DNA of 64,000 nucleotides from contig NZ_RHUM01000014.1 of the NCBI RefSeq assembly GCF_003937915.1, positions 77,803-141,802 on the forward strand, in the 5' to 3' direction. Position 1 is the first letter of the stretch. Every line of letters starts with the position of its first letter. Under the pieces are notes generated by a model that saw nothing but the letters and a program-made list of their open reading frames with translations, was not told the DNA's origin and did no database searches. The stretch comes from Erwinia sp. 198. Lineage in GTDB: Bacteria > Pseudomonadota > Gammaproteobacteria > Enterobacterales > Enterobacteriaceae. Below are positions 55,279 to 64,000 of this stretch, piece after piece. The translations under genes and the position numbers were made by a program.

Positions 55279-55539
55279 TTAGTCAGACTCGCTGACCACG
55301 ACGGTACCCAGCTCAGGGTGGCTGAAACTGGCGATATGATCCAGACGCAGCTCGCGGATCTCGCCTGAGAGATCGACGACCAGGTATTCCACCTTCTTGC
55401 GCAACAGCATATCTATGGCCTTTGCCTTCAACTGCTCGCCGTCCTTCAGCGCCAGCGTCAGCGTCAGCTGTTTCTGGCAGGCAAGTTCCAGATTGTCGTA
55501 ATCATCGCAGTTGATCGGTTGGTATTCATTCGTCAACAT
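55279..55539 (-). CDS. rof: Rho-binding antiterminator Rof (YaeO)
   Basis: 86 aa. [16 protein letters not shown] and E-Y-L-V-V-D-x4-I-R-E-L-R-L-D match the Sm-like Rof fold, which binds Rho and blocks RNA loading. The start overlaps the yaeP end by 14 bases; the two form one leftward pair. Confidence 0.96.
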   Translation of the reverse strand: MLTNEYQPINCDDYDNLELACQKQLTLTLALKDGEQLKAKAIDMLLRKKVEYLVVDLSGEIRELRLDHIASFSHPELGTVVVSESD

Positions 55540-55726
55540 AATCGCTCACCAATAAGTTAGCAGCAGCAAAAGCTGCCTGTTCCCTGATTGAAGAGTGTAG
55601 CTCAGGATTTGCGGCTACCTCATTCAGTGCTTTTAAAACGCAAGCTATCGCGTCCGGCACGTATCCCAGATCGCCGCTGCCAATTTCAGCATATTTACGA
55701 CGAACTAATTCACAATACTTTTGCAC
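55526..55726 (-). CDS. yaeP: Conserved protein YaeP
   Basis: 66 aa of unknown function (UPF0253). [24 protein letters not shown] and [10 protein letters not shown] are family hallmarks. GTG 55726 was chosen: GAGG lies five bases before it and it gives exactly the E. coli length; the open frame extends 18 codons upstream. A GTG two codons earlier is possible. Confidence 0.92.
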   Translation of the reverse strand: MQKYCELVRRKYAEIGSGDLGYVPDAIACVLKALNEVAANPELHSSIREQAAFAAANLLVSDYVDE

Positions 55727-55855
55727 ATGCACCTCAAGAATTTTCTCTGGCGACCTGACGACTATAACACAGGATTTCACGGGAAATCAGCCAGGCGGAG
55801 CGTGATTTGCTGGCCGCACGGGTTACAATGCCCGACAACGACTATAAGGAATACC

Positions 55856-56407
55856 ATGGCACTTAAAGCGACAATTTATAAAGCCACCGTCAACGTGGCC
55901 GATATGGACAAAAACGTGTTTCTGGACAGCGTGCTGACGCTGGCCCGACATCCTTCCGAAACGGAAGAAAGGCTGATGCTGCGCCTGCTGGCGTGGCTGG
56001 TTAACGCGCATGAAAGACTGACCTTTACGCGCGGCCTGAGCGCGGAAGACGAGCCGGAAATCTGGCTGATGAACGATCATAACGGCATTGAGGTCTGGAT
56101 AGAGCTGGGGCTGCCGGACGAGCGGCGGCTAAAAAAAGCGTGCAATCGCGCAGCCCGCGTATACTTGTATACTTATAACGCCCGCGCCGCGCAGATTTGG
56201 TGGCAGCAAAACCAGAGCAAGCTTCAGCAGGCGAACCTGACCGTGCGTTTCCTGGATGATGAGCAGCTGAAGGCGCTGACGCAGCTTGCCTCACGCTCCA
56301 TGACGCTACAGGCGACCATTCAGGACGGCACCATCTGGCTCTCGGACGAGCAGCAGCATCTGGAACTGCGCTTTACCGACTGGCTGCTCGACGGTAAACC
56401 GGCATGA
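55856..56407 (+). CDS. yaeQ: YaeQ family protein (PD-(D/E)XK-like fold)
   Basis: 183 aa (E. coli 181). [10 protein letters not shown] start and [16 protein letters not shown], containing the E-x-G and K residues of a nuclease-like fold. The activity is not established, despite early links to haemolysin expression. Its stop overlaps arfB by four bases. Confidence 0.94.
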   Translation: MALKATIYKATVNVADMDKNVFLDSVLTLARHPSETEERLMLRLLAWLVNAHERLTFTRGLSAEDEPEIWLMNDHNGIEVWIELGLPDERRLKKACNRAARVYLYTYNARAAQIWWQQNQSKLQQANLTVRFLDDEQLKALTQLASRSMTLQATIQDGTIWLSDEQQHLELRFTDWLLDGKPA

Positions 56408-56826
56408 TCGTCCTGTCACGCCACGCGACCATTCCCGATAGCGAGCTGGAATTAACCGCTATCAGAGCGCAGGGGAACGGCGGCCAGAACGTGAATAAAA
56501 GCTCTACGGCGATCCATTTACGTTTTGATATTCGCGCCTCCAGCCTGCCGGAGTTTTATAAAGAGCGGCTGCTGGCGGCCAGTCACCATCTGATTACGCC
56601 GGAAGGGATAGTGATTATCAAGGCGCAGGAGTATCGCAGCCAGGAGATGAATCGCGAAGCGGCGCTGAAAAGGCTGGAAAACCTGATTCAGGAACTGACG
56701 GTAGTCGAAAAAACAAGGCGGGCCACGCGGCCTACGCTGGCGTCTAAAAAGCGACGGCTGGAGGGTAAGGCGCGCAAAGCCACCACCAAATCGCTGCGCG
56801 GCAAAATGCGACGCGTGCCTGACTGA
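56404..56826 (+). CDS. arfB: Alternative ribosome-rescue factor ArfB (peptidyl-tRNA hydrolase)
   Basis: 140 aa, same as E. coli. The catalytic G-N-G-G-Q-N-V-N-K (GGQ) releases peptides on stalled ribosomes, and the basic C-terminal tail ([17 protein letters not shown]) enters the mRNA channel. It lacks the codon-recognition domain of RF1/RF2. It is coupled to yaeQ. Confidence 0.96.
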   Translation: MIVLSRHATIPDSELELTAIRAQGNGGQNVNKSSTAIHLRFDIRASSLPEFYKERLLAASHHLITPEGIVIIKAQEYRSQEMNREAALKRLENLIQELTVVEKTRRATRPTLASKKRRLEGKARKATTKSLRGKMRRVPD

Positions 56827-56847
56827 TCGTATGACAGAGGAGGGAAA

Positions 56848-57252
56848 GTGAAAAAGGTTCTGATTGTTCTGATGATATCGCTGTTCTTTGGCCCGCTGAT
56901 GGGCTGTCAGAACTACGATGCGGCGGCCACGGTAAAGCCGCGTGAGGCACAGGTGCAGAACTATCGCGGCGTTATTCCCTGCGCCGACTGTGAAGGCATC
57001 CAGCTTACGCTCTCTTTAGAACAGGGCGGACGCTACCGTTTGCAGGAGCGCTACCTGACCGCCGAACACGTTGAAAATCAGCAGCAGGGCCACTGGTCGC
57101 GCACGGCGGAAAAACTGGTGCTGGTATCGGATCAGGGAGAGAAGCGCTATTTTCGGCCGCGCGACAGCGGGCTGGAGATGACGGACGCGAGCGGCGAGGC
57201 AATATCGACCACGCTGAACTATCGGCTGGCGCCGGTAGAAACGGGCAGCTGA
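56848..57252 (+). CDS. nlpE: Short NlpE-like outer membrane lipoprotein (N-terminal domain only)
   Basis: 134 aa against about 236 in E. coli NlpE/CutF. Signal peptide with lipobox L-M-G-C, then R-G-V-I-P-C-A-D-C-E-G-I with the CxxC pair, and W-S-R-T-A-E-K-L-V-L. The frame stops where the N-terminal barrel ends, so the C-terminal OB-fold domain with its disulfide is missing. NlpE passes surface-contact and lipoprotein-transport stress to the Cpx system. Strong ribosome site GAGGAGGGAAAG (56837-56848). Confidence 0.88.
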   Translation: MKKVLIVLMISLFFGPLMGCQNYDAAATVKPREAQVQNYRGVIPCADCEGIQLTLSLEQGGRYRLQERYLTAEHVENQQQGHWSRTAEKLVLVSDQGEKRYFRPRDSGLEMTDASGEAISTTLNYRLAPVETGS

Positions 57253-57283
57253 AGCGGCGGACAGAACGCCCGCCGCCTGTCGA

Positions 57284-59002
57284 CTACTTGTTGATTTCGG
57301 CCAGCAGGAAATCCAGGATTTCGCCTGTTTTAATCATCTGCTTCTCGCCCGCGCGGCGGGATTTGTACTCCACTTCCTCGCTGTCGAGATTACGGTCACC
57401 GATGACGACGGTGTGCGGCACGCCAATCAGTTCCATATCGGCAAACATCACGCCGGGACGCTCTTTGCGATCGTCAAGGATCACGTCGATGCCTTTAGCG
57501 CGCAGCTGACCGTACAGCTCTTCCGCCAGCTCCTTCACGCGGAAGGATTTGTGCATATTCATCGGCAGAATAGCCACCTGGAACGGTGCCAGCGCCGCAG
57601 GCCAGATAATGCCGCGCTCGTCATGGTTCTGCTCAATAGCGGCAGCCACGATACGCGTGATGCCGATACCATAACAGCCCATCGTCAGCACCTGATTGCG
57701 ACCGTCTTCACCCTGCACGGAGGCTTTCATCGCTTCGGAATACTTGGTGCCGAGCTGGAAGATATGACCAACTTCGATGCCGCGCTTGATCAGCAGCGTG
57801 CCTTTTCCATCCGGGCTGGCGTCGCCTTCGACCACGTTGCGCAGATCGGCCACGCGCGGCAGCGGCAGATCGCGCTGCCAGTTGATGCCGGTCAGGTGCT
57901 TGCCGTCCTGGTTCGCGCCGGCGCAGAAATCGCTCATCATCGCGACGGTGCGGTCAACCACGATTGGCAGCGTCAGGCCAACAGGGCCAAGAGAGCCAGG
58001 GCCTGCGCCCGTTGCCGCGCGAATATCCTCCTCGCTTGCAAAGGTCAGCGGCGCGGCGACGATATCAATTTTTTCGGCTTTGATTTCGTTAAGCTCATGA
58101 TCGCCGCGCACGATCAGCGCAACCAGCGAATGACCGCTCTCTTTGGTCGCCTGTACCAGCAGCGTCTTCACGGTCTTCTCAATCGGCAGCTTATGCTGTT
58201 CAACCAGCGCCGCGATGGTTTTCGCGTTCGGCGTGTCGATTTCCACCATTGGCTGGGTGGCGTCTGCACGGCTGCCGGCTGGCGCAACGGCCTCGGCCAG
58301 TTCGATATTCGCCGCGTAGTCGGAGCCGGTGGAGAACACGATATCGTCTTCGCCGCTCTCGGCCAGCACCTGAAACTCATGCGAGGCGCTGCCGCCGATG
58401 GAGCCGGTATCGGCCTGCACGGCACGGAAATCCAGGCCCATGCGCGCAAAGCTCTGGCTGTAGGCGCGATACATATCATCGTAGGTCGCCTGCAACGATT
58501 CCTGCGAAGTATGGAACGAGTAGGCATCCTTCATGATGAACTCGCGCGAGCGCATTACGCCAAAGCGAGGGCGTACCTCATCGCGGAACTTGGTCTGGAT
58601 CTGGAAAAGATTCAGCGGCAGCTGCTTATAAGAGCTCAGCTCGTTGCGGATCAGATCGGTGATCACTTCCTCGTGCGTCGGACCCAGCACAAAAGGACGG
58701 TCGCCACGATCGACCAGGCGCAGCAGCTCCGGTCCGTACTGCTCCCAGCGTCCGCTTTCCTGCCACAGATCGGCGGGCTGCACGACCGGCATAGAGATTT
58801 CGATAGCACCGGCGTTGTTCATCTCCTCACGCACGATGTTTTCGACTTTTTTCAGAACGCGCAGACCGGTTGGCAGCCAGGTATACAACCCGGAAGCCAG
58901 TTTGCGGATCATTCCGGCGCGCAGCATCAGCTGGTGGCTGATCACTTCAGCGTCGGCAGGCGTCTCCTTCTGGGTGGAGAGCAGGTATTGAGTAGTACGC
59001 AT
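57284..59002 (-). CDS. proS: Prolyl-tRNA synthetase
   Basis: A 572-aa class II synthetase (same as E. coli). Motif 2/3 core ([26 protein letters not shown]), with the bacterial INS editing domain (~224-407) between them, and an anticodon-binding C-terminus. It starts [10 protein letters not shown]. Confidence 0.98.
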   Translation of the reverse strand: MRTTQYLLSTQKETPADAEVISHQLMLRAGMIRKLASGLYTWLPTGLRVLKKVENIVREEMNNAGAIEISMPVVQPADLWQESGRWEQYGPELLRLVDRGDRPFVLGPTHEEVITDLIRNELSSYKQLPLNLFQIQTKFRDEVRPRFGVMRSREFIMKDAYSFHTSQESLQATYDDMYRAYSQSFARMGLDFRAVQADTGSIGGSASHEFQVLAESGEDDIVFSTGSDYAANIELAEAVAPAGSRADATQPMVEIDTPNAKTIAALVEQHKLPIEKTVKTLLVQATKESGHSLVALIVRGDHELNEIKAEKIDIVAAPLTFASEEDIRAATGAGPGSLGPVGLTLPIVVDRTVAMMSDFCAGANQDGKHLTGINWQRDLPLPRVADLRNVVEGDASPDGKGTLLIKRGIEVGHIFQLGTKYSEAMKASVQGEDGRNQVLTMGCYGIGITRIVAAAIEQNHDERGIIWPAALAPFQVAILPMNMHKSFRVKELAEELYGQLRAKGIDVILDDRKERPGVMFADMELIGVPHTVVIGDRNLDSEEVEYKSRRAGEKQMIKTGEILDFLLAEINK

Positions 59003-59108
59003 GAGTTACGATTCCAGTTGAGCAGAAAGCTACATTAAGCCAGGCTAAATAATTGCTGGCGGCTAGTGTACCAGCGTGGTCAGAGACTCAAAAGAGACAG
59101 AAGATAAA

Positions 59109-59813
59109 TTAACGATGCTCTACGGCGGTCACCAGCGTGCCGGAGACGTCGACGCGCCAGCGCACGTTGAAATCCAGCAGCCAGGCGGCATATTCCCGTT
59201 CCGGCTCTTCGCCTTTGCGGTAGGCCGGACGCGGATCCTGGGCCAGCACTTCGGCTATAAAACGCTGCAGGTGCGGATAGCGCGCGCCGTGCTGCGCTAT
59301 CTGCTGGACGGCCTGCGGCGAAAACGCTACCGGCATGGAGGCTTCCGGCGCTTCCTGCGCGAAGCCTGCGCGTGCGGCAGGGATCGACTCGGCGAAGGGC
59401 AGGTAGGGCTTGATATCCACTATCGGCGTGCCGTCAACCAGATCCAGACTGCCCAGTTCCAGCACAACCTCGCCTTTTCCTGTGCGGATGCCCTTCAGCT
59501 CTACCAGCGACATGCCGATAGGGTTGGGACGAAAGGTGGATCGGGTGGCGAAGACGCCCATTCGCGCATTGCCGCCCAGCCGGGGAGGGCGAACGGTGGG
59601 CCGCCAGCCGCCTGCCATCGTCTGGTGAAACACAAACAGCAGCCACAGATGGCTGAACGCTTCCAGCCCGCGCACCGCTTCCGGCTGATTATAGGGCGAC
59701 AGCAGCCGCAGCTCGCCACCGCCGTCCTGAATCAGGCCTGGCTGACGCGGAACCGCGAACTTCTCTTTCCACGGCGAATGGATAGTACCGATTGGCTGGA
59801 AGGTAAAACTCAT
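59109..59813 (-). CDS. trmO: tRNA (adenine(37)-N6)-methyltransferase TrmO
   Basis: 234 aa (E. coli 235). V-P-R-Q-P-G-L, L-W-L-L-F-V-F-H-Q, R-L-G-G-N-A-R-M-G-V-F-A-T-R-S-T-F-R-P-N-P and S-L-D-L-V-D-G-T-P are the YaeB/TsaA hallmarks; it methylates t6A37 of tRNA-Thr. ATG 59813 overlaps the rcsF stop by four bases. Confidence 0.96.
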   Translation of the reverse strand: MSFTFQPIGTIHSPWKEKFAVPRQPGLIQDGGGELRLLSPYNQPEAVRGLEAFSHLWLLFVFHQTMAGGWRPTVRPPRLGGNARMGVFATRSTFRPNPIGMSLVELKGIRTGKGEVVLELGSLDLVDGTPIVDIKPYLPFAESIPAARAGFAQEAPEASMPVAFSPQAVQQIAQHGARYPHLQRFIAEVLAQDPRPAYRKGEEPEREYAAWLLDFNVRWRVDVSGTLVTAVEHR

Positions 59814-60214
59814 TGGCCGCTGACTTTCAGGGCGGAACCCTGGCACACCGCCTGGCGGTAGCAGCCCTGGGAATTGGTGACGATTTCACACTTGTGCAGC
59901 AGCACCGCATTGGCTTTCATTGCCGAGGCGCGGATCTGCATTCTTTTACGGGCGGTGGCGATAGTCGGCGGCGAGCTTTGTCTGCTGCTCTGGCAATCTT
60001 CGCCATAGACTTCGCCCAGATCGCGGAAAGGCTTGCTGACCAGATCGCTGGCGTCGCTGTAAAGTTTTACCGGCGCGGGACGCGGCGCGGGTTTGCTCCT
60101 GACTGGCTCAGTTTGTGCAGGCTGCTTAAAAGGCTCTACGGGCTTATAAGGCTTATGCAGCAATGAACACCCTGTCAGCGAAAGGGCTAACAAACAGAGC
60201 GGTACAACACGCAT
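59810..60214 (-). CDS. rcsF: Outer membrane lipoprotein RcsF
   Basis: 134 aa, as in E. coli. Lipobox L-T-G-C, a proline- and lysine-rich linker (~20-50), and a globular domain with four cysteines (G-E-D-C, H-K-C-E, Q-G-C-Y, A-V-C-Q) forming two disulfides. It senses envelope damage for the Rcs phosphorelay. It is translationally coupled to trmO. Confidence 0.96.
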   Translation of the reverse strand: MRVVPLCLLALSLTGCSLLHKPYKPVEPFKQPAQTEPVRSKPAPRPAPVKLYSDASDLVSKPFRDLGEVYGEDCQSSRQSSPPTIATARKRMQIRASAMKANAVLLHKCEIVTNSQGCYRQAVCQGSALKVSGQ

Positions 60215-60290
60215 GGGAACATCCTCATTGTCGGTAAAAGAGGCGTTATTGAAGCAAGCCCGGCGGCAAATAACAAGCGCGCATAAATGA

Positions 60291-60316
60291 ACAAAGCGGG
60301 CTAATGCCCGCTTTGT
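60291..60316 (-). terminator. metNIQ terminator hairpin
   Basis: ACAAAGCGGG / CCCGCTTTGT form a 10-bp stem about 50 bases after the metQ stop; the T content after it is modest. Confidence 0.6.
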
Positions 60317-60364
60317 TGAGGTGGTGGCCATGTAACCGACGCCACAGGCCGGTACTGAAAGGAA

Positions 60365-61177
60365 TTACCAGCCTTTCACCGCGCCGCCGTTGAAAATCTT
60401 GTTTGCCGCTTCGCTGACTTCGTCGGACTGATAGGCTTTAACGAATTTCTTCACGTTTTCAGCATCTTTATTATCTTCACGCGCCACGATCAGGTTCACG
60501 TAAGGAGAATCTTTATCCTCAACAAAGATGCCGTCTTTGGCCGGCGTCAGGTTGATCTGGCTGGCATAGGTAGTGTTAATCACCGCCAGCGCAATTTGCT
60601 GATCGTCCAGCGACCGTGGCAGCTGCGGCGCTTCCAGCTCGACCAGCTTAATGTTTTTCGGGTTTTCTACCACGTCCAGCACGGTCGGCAGCAGGCCAAT
60701 GCCGTCTTTCAGCTTAATCAGGCCTATTTTCTGCAGCAGCAGCAGCGAGCGGCCCAGATTAGTCGGATCGTTCGGAATGGCAACCTGCGCGCCATTCTGC
60801 AGCTCATCCAGCGACTTGATCTTTTTCGAGTAGCCCGCAATTGGATAAACGAAGGTGCTGCCAACTGGCACCAGTTTATAGTTGCGATCTTTGATCTGCT
60901 GATCCAGGTAAGGCTTGTGCTGGAAAGCGTTAACGTCGATATCGCCCTTGCTCAGGGCTTCGTTCGGCAGGACATAATCGTTAAAGGTGACCAGCTCTAC
61001 ATCCAGACCATATTTATCTTTAGCGACCTTTTTGGCGACTTCGGCAACCTGCTGCTCCGAACCTACAATCACGCCGACCTTAATATGATTAGGATCCTTC
61101 TCTTTCTGATCGCACCCGACCAGTGCCAGAGAACCAATCAGCGCACCCACAGCGGCAATCGTTTTAAAATTAAACAT
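60365..61177 (-). CDS. metQ: D-methionine-binding lipoprotein MetQ
   Basis: A 270-aa NlpA-family receptor. Lipobox L-V-G-C-D at residues ~19-23; mature H-I-K-V-G-V-I-V-G-S-E-Q-Q-V and D-V-N-A-F-Q-H-K-P-Y-L are typical. It delivers L- and D-methionine to MetI/MetN. It is the last gene of the leftward metNIQ operon. Confidence 0.97.
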   Translation of the reverse strand: MFNFKTIAAVGALIGSLALVGCDQKEKDPNHIKVGVIVGSEQQVAEVAKKVAKDKYGLDVELVTFNDYVLPNEALSKGDIDVNAFQHKPYLDQQIKDRNYKLVPVGSTFVYPIAGYSKKIKSLDELQNGAQVAIPNDPTNLGRSLLLLQKIGLIKLKDGIGLLPTVLDVVENPKNIKLVELEAPQLPRSLDDQQIALAVINTTYASQINLTPAKDGIFVEDKDSPYVNLIVAREDNKDAENVKKFVKAYQSDEVSEAANKIFNGGAVKGW

Positions 61178-61206
61178 ATCCTTTCCTTAATCTGTAAGAA
61201 GCGTTT

Positions 61207-61860
61207 TTACTTGTGGGTGACAGCACGAACAATGCGGTCGCCACAGAACTGAATCAAATAAACCAGAACCACTAACAGCACCAGCACGGTATTCATTACG
61301 GTGGCGTTGTAGCCGATATAGCCATACTGAATACCGATTTGTCCCAGACCGCCCGCGCCGACGGCGCCGCCCATGGCCGAATAGCCGACCAGGGTGATAA
61401 GCGTAATGGTCGCCGCATTAATCAGGCCGGGAAGGGCTTCCGGCAACAGGACCTTTTTCACGATCTGCAACGGCGTCGCGCCCATCGCCCGCGAGGCCTC
61501 AATCAGGCCATGCGGCAGCTCCAGCAGCGTGTTCTCTACCATTCGCGCGATAAAAGGCGCGGCGCCGATGGTTAACGGCACGATAGCCGCCTGTAAGCCA
61601 ATCGAGGTGCCGACGATCATGCGGGTAAACGGGATCATCCAGACCAGCAGGATAATAAAAGGAATGGCGCGGAAAATATTCACCAGCGCGGATAAAAAGC
61701 GATACAGCCCGCGATTTTCGATAATCTGGCCCGGACGCGTGACGTACAGCAGCACGCCAAGCGGCAGGCCAAGCACGAAGCCAAAGAAACCGGAAACAAA
61801 AGTCATGACCAGCGTTTCCCATACGCCACGGCAGAGCAGCAGAATCATTGCCTCAGACAT
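61207..61860 (-). CDS. metI: Methionine ABC transporter permease MetI
   Basis: 217 aa with about five transmembrane segments and the coupling-loop motif [24 protein letters not shown] sequence. Its ATG overlaps the metN end by eight bases. Confidence 0.97.
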   Translation of the reverse strand: MSEAMILLLCRGVWETLVMTFVSGFFGFVLGLPLGVLLYVTRPGQIIENRGLYRFLSALVNIFRAIPFIILLVWMIPFTRMIVGTSIGLQAAIVPLTIGAAPFIARMVENTLLELPHGLIEASRAMGATPLQIVKKVLLPEALPGLINAATITLITLVGYSAMGGAVGAGGLGQIGIQYGYIGYNATVMNTVLVLLVVLVYLIQFCGDRIVRAVTHK

Positions 61861-62884
61861 AACCTAATACCTCTACCTTTACATGGTGTTCCTGCAGAAA
61901 AGCGATCGCCGTCTGCGTATCAGCAGCCGCGCCGTGCATTTCCGCCAGCATAATGCCGAACTTAACGCCGCCTGCGTAATCCATCTGCGCGCTGATAATG
62001 TTGTTGTTAACGTTAAAACGGCGGGCTGCTTCCGACAGCAGCGGAGCATCTACGGACTGGCCGGTAAATTCCAGGCGTAATAAAGGTACGCTTTCCGGTT
62101 TCGCCGTTGCCGACAGCCGCGCAGCATAATCCTCCGGAATATCCAGATGCAGCGTGGACTGAATAAACTGCTGCGCCAGCGGCGTCTTGGGATGAGAAAA
62201 GACTTCGCTGACCGTGTCCTGCTCAATCAGCTTGCCGTTGCTAATCACGGCGACGCGATCGCAAATGCGTTTCACCACGTCCATTTCATGGGTGATTAGC
62301 AGAATAGTGATCCCCAGGCGACGGTTGATATCTTTCAGTAGTTCCAGAATCGCTCTGGTCGTCGCAGGGTCGAGGGCGCTGGTGGCTTCGTCGCACAGCA
62401 GTACTTTAGGATTGGTGGCCAGCGCGCGGGCGATAGCGACGCGCTGCTTCTGCCCGCCGGAAAGATTGGCGGGCCATGCATCCTTTTTATCCGCCAGGCC
62501 AACCAGTTCCAGCAGCTCGTTAACCCGCGAGTCGATCTCGCTGCGGGAAAGCTTGCCCAACTCCAGCGGCAGCGCGACATTGCCCGCAACGGTACGGGAG
62601 TTCAGCAGGTTAAAGTGCTGGAAGATCATGCCGATTTGGCGGCGTGCCTGAGTCAGCTGGCTTTCTGAAAAGGCGGTTAAATCCTGGCTATCCACTAACA
62701 CGGTGCCTGAGGTAGGACGCTCAAGCAGATTCACGCAGCGGATAAGCGTGCTTTTCCCGGCGCCGGACGAGCCGATTACGCCATAAATTTGTCCGGCGGG
62801 CACTTCCAGGCTGACATCCGCCAGCGCGGTAATAGTGCGGGTGCCCTGTCGGAACACTTTGCTGATATTTTGAAGTTTTATCAT
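61853..62884 (-). CDS. metN: Methionine ABC transporter ATPase MetN
   Basis: 343 aa, same as E. coli. Walker [10 protein letters not shown], signature L-S-G-G-Q-K-Q-R, Walker [12 protein letters not shown], and a C-terminal regulatory ACT-like NIL domain (~265-343) that binds methionine for trans-inhibition. ATG 62884 gives M-I-K-L-Q-N-I-S-K; the open frame runs far upstream through the operator but matches no homology there. Confidence 0.97.
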   Translation of the reverse strand: MIKLQNISKVFRQGTRTITALADVSLEVPAGQIYGVIGSSGAGKSTLIRCVNLLERPTSGTVLVDSQDLTAFSESQLTQARRQIGMIFQHFNLLNSRTVAGNVALPLELGKLSRSEIDSRVNELLELVGLADKKDAWPANLSGGQKQRVAIARALATNPKVLLCDEATSALDPATTRAILELLKDINRRLGITILLITHEMDVVKRICDRVAVISNGKLIEQDTVSEVFSHPKTPLAQQFIQSTLHLDIPEDYAARLSATAKPESVPLLRLEFTGQSVDAPLLSEAARRFNVNNNIISAQMDYAGGVKFGIMLAEMHGAAADTQTAIAFLQEHHVKVEVLGYV

Positions 62885-62959
62885 TTTATTATCGTAATAG
62901 AGTGGGCCGTGGCAAATATTCGTCTGCACTTTCCTGCAGAGAGCTGCGAGTGGATGGTA

Positions 62960-62983
62960 AGGCATCCAGACGTCTGAATCAAT
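62960..62983 (-). promoter_or_regulatory. MetJ operator (tandem met boxes)
   Basis: A perfect met box AGACGTCT (62968-62975) is flanked by weaker boxes AGGCATCC (62960-62967) and GAATCAAT (62976-62983), 76-99 bases before metN. MetJ with S-adenosylmethionine represses metNIQ in relatives. Confidence 0.85.
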
Positions 62984-63064
62984 CAATGCGCGCTTAAGGG
63001 GCATTCTCTCTGCGGATACAAACGTGCGATACTCTGCCTTAACATTAGTAGCAGGAGTTTCCAC

Positions 63065-63625
63065 GTGACGAACAAAGTCCCCGCAATATTTCTTGACCGT
63101 GACGGTACCATGAATATCGATCGCGGCTATGTCCATGAGATCGACAACTTTCAGTTTATCGACGGCGTTATCGAAGCGATGCAGGAACTGAAAAAAATGG
63201 GTTTCGCGCTGGTGGTGGTCACCAACCAGTCCGGTATCGCTCGCGGCCTCTTTACGGAAGATACCTTTATGCAGTTAACGGAGTGGATGGACTGGTCGCT
63301 GGCCGATCGCGAAGTCGATCTGGACGGCATCTATTATTGTCCTCACCATCCGGAAGGCGTAGTAGAAGAGTATCGTCAGGAATGTGACTGCCGTAAGCCG
63401 CAGCCGGGCATGCTGCTCTCTGCCCAAAAAGAGCTGGATATCGATATGGCGGCTTCTTATATAGTAGGCGACAAAATTGATGACCTGCTGGCAGGTAAAG
63501 CGGCAGGTGTAGGCACAAAGGTATTAGTGCGCAGCGGCAAGCCGGTAACGGAAGAGGGCGAAAATGCAGCAGATTGGGTGTTAGATAGCCTTGCTGACCT
63601 GCCTTCGCGCATCAAAAAGCGCTAA
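63065..63625 (+). CDS. gmhB: D-glycero-beta-D-manno-heptose-1,7-bisphosphate 7-phosphatase
   Basis: A 186-aa HAD phosphatase of ADP-heptose synthesis for LPS core. Nucleophile motif [18 protein letters not shown], zinc site C-P-H-H-P and C-D-C-R-K-P. The start is GTG 63065, with AGGAG (63053-63057) before it. It is divergent from metN and lies upstream of an rRNA operon, the E. coli rrnH arrangement. Confidence 0.97.
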   Translation: MTNKVPAIFLDRDGTMNIDRGYVHEIDNFQFIDGVIEAMQELKKMGFALVVVTNQSGIARGLFTEDTFMQLTEWMDWSLADREVDLDGIYYCPHHPEGVVEEYRQECDCRKPQPGMLLSAQKELDIDMAASYIVGDKIDDLLAGKAAGVGTKVLVRSGKPVTEEGENAADWVLDSLADLPSRIKKR

Positions 63626-63660
63626 AAAGCAGCGTTGCGAGCAAAAATAGAGCGAACGAT

Positions 63661-63708
63661 AAAAAAGTTCATTTTTACGCTTGCCTTTCCGCGGCGCCTC
63701 CCTATAAT
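63661..63708 (+). promoter_or_regulatory. rRNA operon promoter P1
   Basis: TTGCCT (63681-63686), 16 bases, TATAAT (63703-63708), then a GC-rich start region GCGC. An AT tract at 63658-63676 is a likely UP element. This combination is typical of stringently controlled rrn P1. Confidence 0.88.
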
Positions 63709-63802
63709 GCGCAACCACTGAGACGGCACAACGGCTTACGGGCCAGCGGCTCAGGAGGTTCAGGAAGCTGAACCGCCGGAGAAAAAACTTCTGAAAAAGA
63801 GG

Positions 63803-63830
63803 TTGACTCTGAGGGAGGAAAGCGTAAGAT
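63803..63830 (+). promoter_or_regulatory. rRNA operon promoter P2
   Basis: TTGACT (63803-63808), 16 bases, TAAGAT (63825-63830), 122 bases after P1, followed by the rrn leader. Confidence 0.82.
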
Positions 63831-64000
63831 ACGCCACCTCGCAGTAAGTCGCCAAGGCGCTTACCGCAACGCTCTTTAACAATTTATCAGACAATCTGTG
63901 TGGGCACTCGCAGGATTGATATCAGCGTCTCCGGACGCAAAAAAATATCAAGTCTTAAGAGTGAACACATAATGAAATTCATTATGACGTTTTACACTTG
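63831..64000 (+). other. rRNA operon leader with boxA; 16S gene begins beyond the window
   Basis: GCTCTTTAACA (63871-63881) is the antitermination boxA. The stretch through TTTATCAGACAATCTGTGTG and later AAGAGTGAACAC matches the E. coli rrn leader and the 16S 5' processing stem. No mature 16S sequence is reached. Confidence 0.9.

Noticed and set aside
57413..59038. 541-codon rightward open frame antisense to proS
   Set aside because: proS is certain on the other strand, and the antisense composition (His/Arg/Gln-rich) is a by-product of codon bias.
63626..64000. 16S rRNA gene start inside the window
   Set aside because: Only the promoters and leader are present. The mature 16S 5' end motif does not occur before base 64000.

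Overview
The window comes from a gammaproteobacterium of the order Enterobacterales, most likely family Erwiniaceae (Pantoea/Mixta/Erwinia type). The evidence is a run of genes in nearly the Escherichia coli order around the thr origin (slt-trpR-yjjX-gpmB-rob-creA-arcA-yjtD-thrLABC-yaaA-talB-mog-dnaKJ-nhaA-rpsT-ribF-ileS-lspA-fkpB-ispH). A second E. coli-like run follows (ldcC-yaeR-tilS-rof-yaeP-yaeQ-arfB-nlpE-proS-trmO-rcsF-metQIN-gmhB-rrn). Protein lengths mostly match E. coli to within a few residues. The genus is an inference; no 16S sequence lies inside the window.

Layout. 1-66 is the first 22 codons of a leftward deoR. 221-4159 is a solitary one-module nonribosomal peptide synthetase (C-A-T-TE) whose specificity residues read as serine. 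4613-16186 is one leftward, translationally coupled operon for urea as nitrogen source: allophanate hydrolase, urea carboxylase, a GntR/FCD regulator and the UrtABCDE importer, with a perfect 9+9 palindrome just before the first start codon. 16434-19133 is a full-length P-type ATPase in which almost every catalytic motif is altered. 19460-31656 is housekeeping: murein transglycosylase, Trp repressor, ArcA, and the threonine operon with its leader peptide and attenuator.

The most unusual locus is the insertion between thrC and yaaA (31950-34621). It holds a leftward pair of overlapping genes: a double-length CesT-like protein (probable fused type III secretion chaperone) and, downstream, a 559-aa protein with 11-residue amphipathic repeats and a disordered, Pro/Ser/Gly-rich tail (probable secreted effector). 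No secretion apparatus gene is in the window. A SD-overlapping inverted repeat and an imperfect HrpL-type box lie just upstream.

34739-50509 returns to core genes, with some local erosion. satP survives only as a frameshifted remnant beside an MHS-type transporter, nhaA lacks nhaR, and creBCD are absent between creA and arcA. At 50510-50990 the E. coli 0.6-min block (ending ispH) is joined directly to the 4.4-min block (starting ldcC), so this is a rearrangement point relative to E. coli. 50990-63625 carries lysine decarboxylase, tRNA and ribosome-rescue genes, a c-type cytochrome coupled to tilS, a short one-domain NlpE, and the MetJ-regulated methionine importer. The window ends inside the leader of an rRNA operon (two promoters and boxA are visible) before 16S begins.
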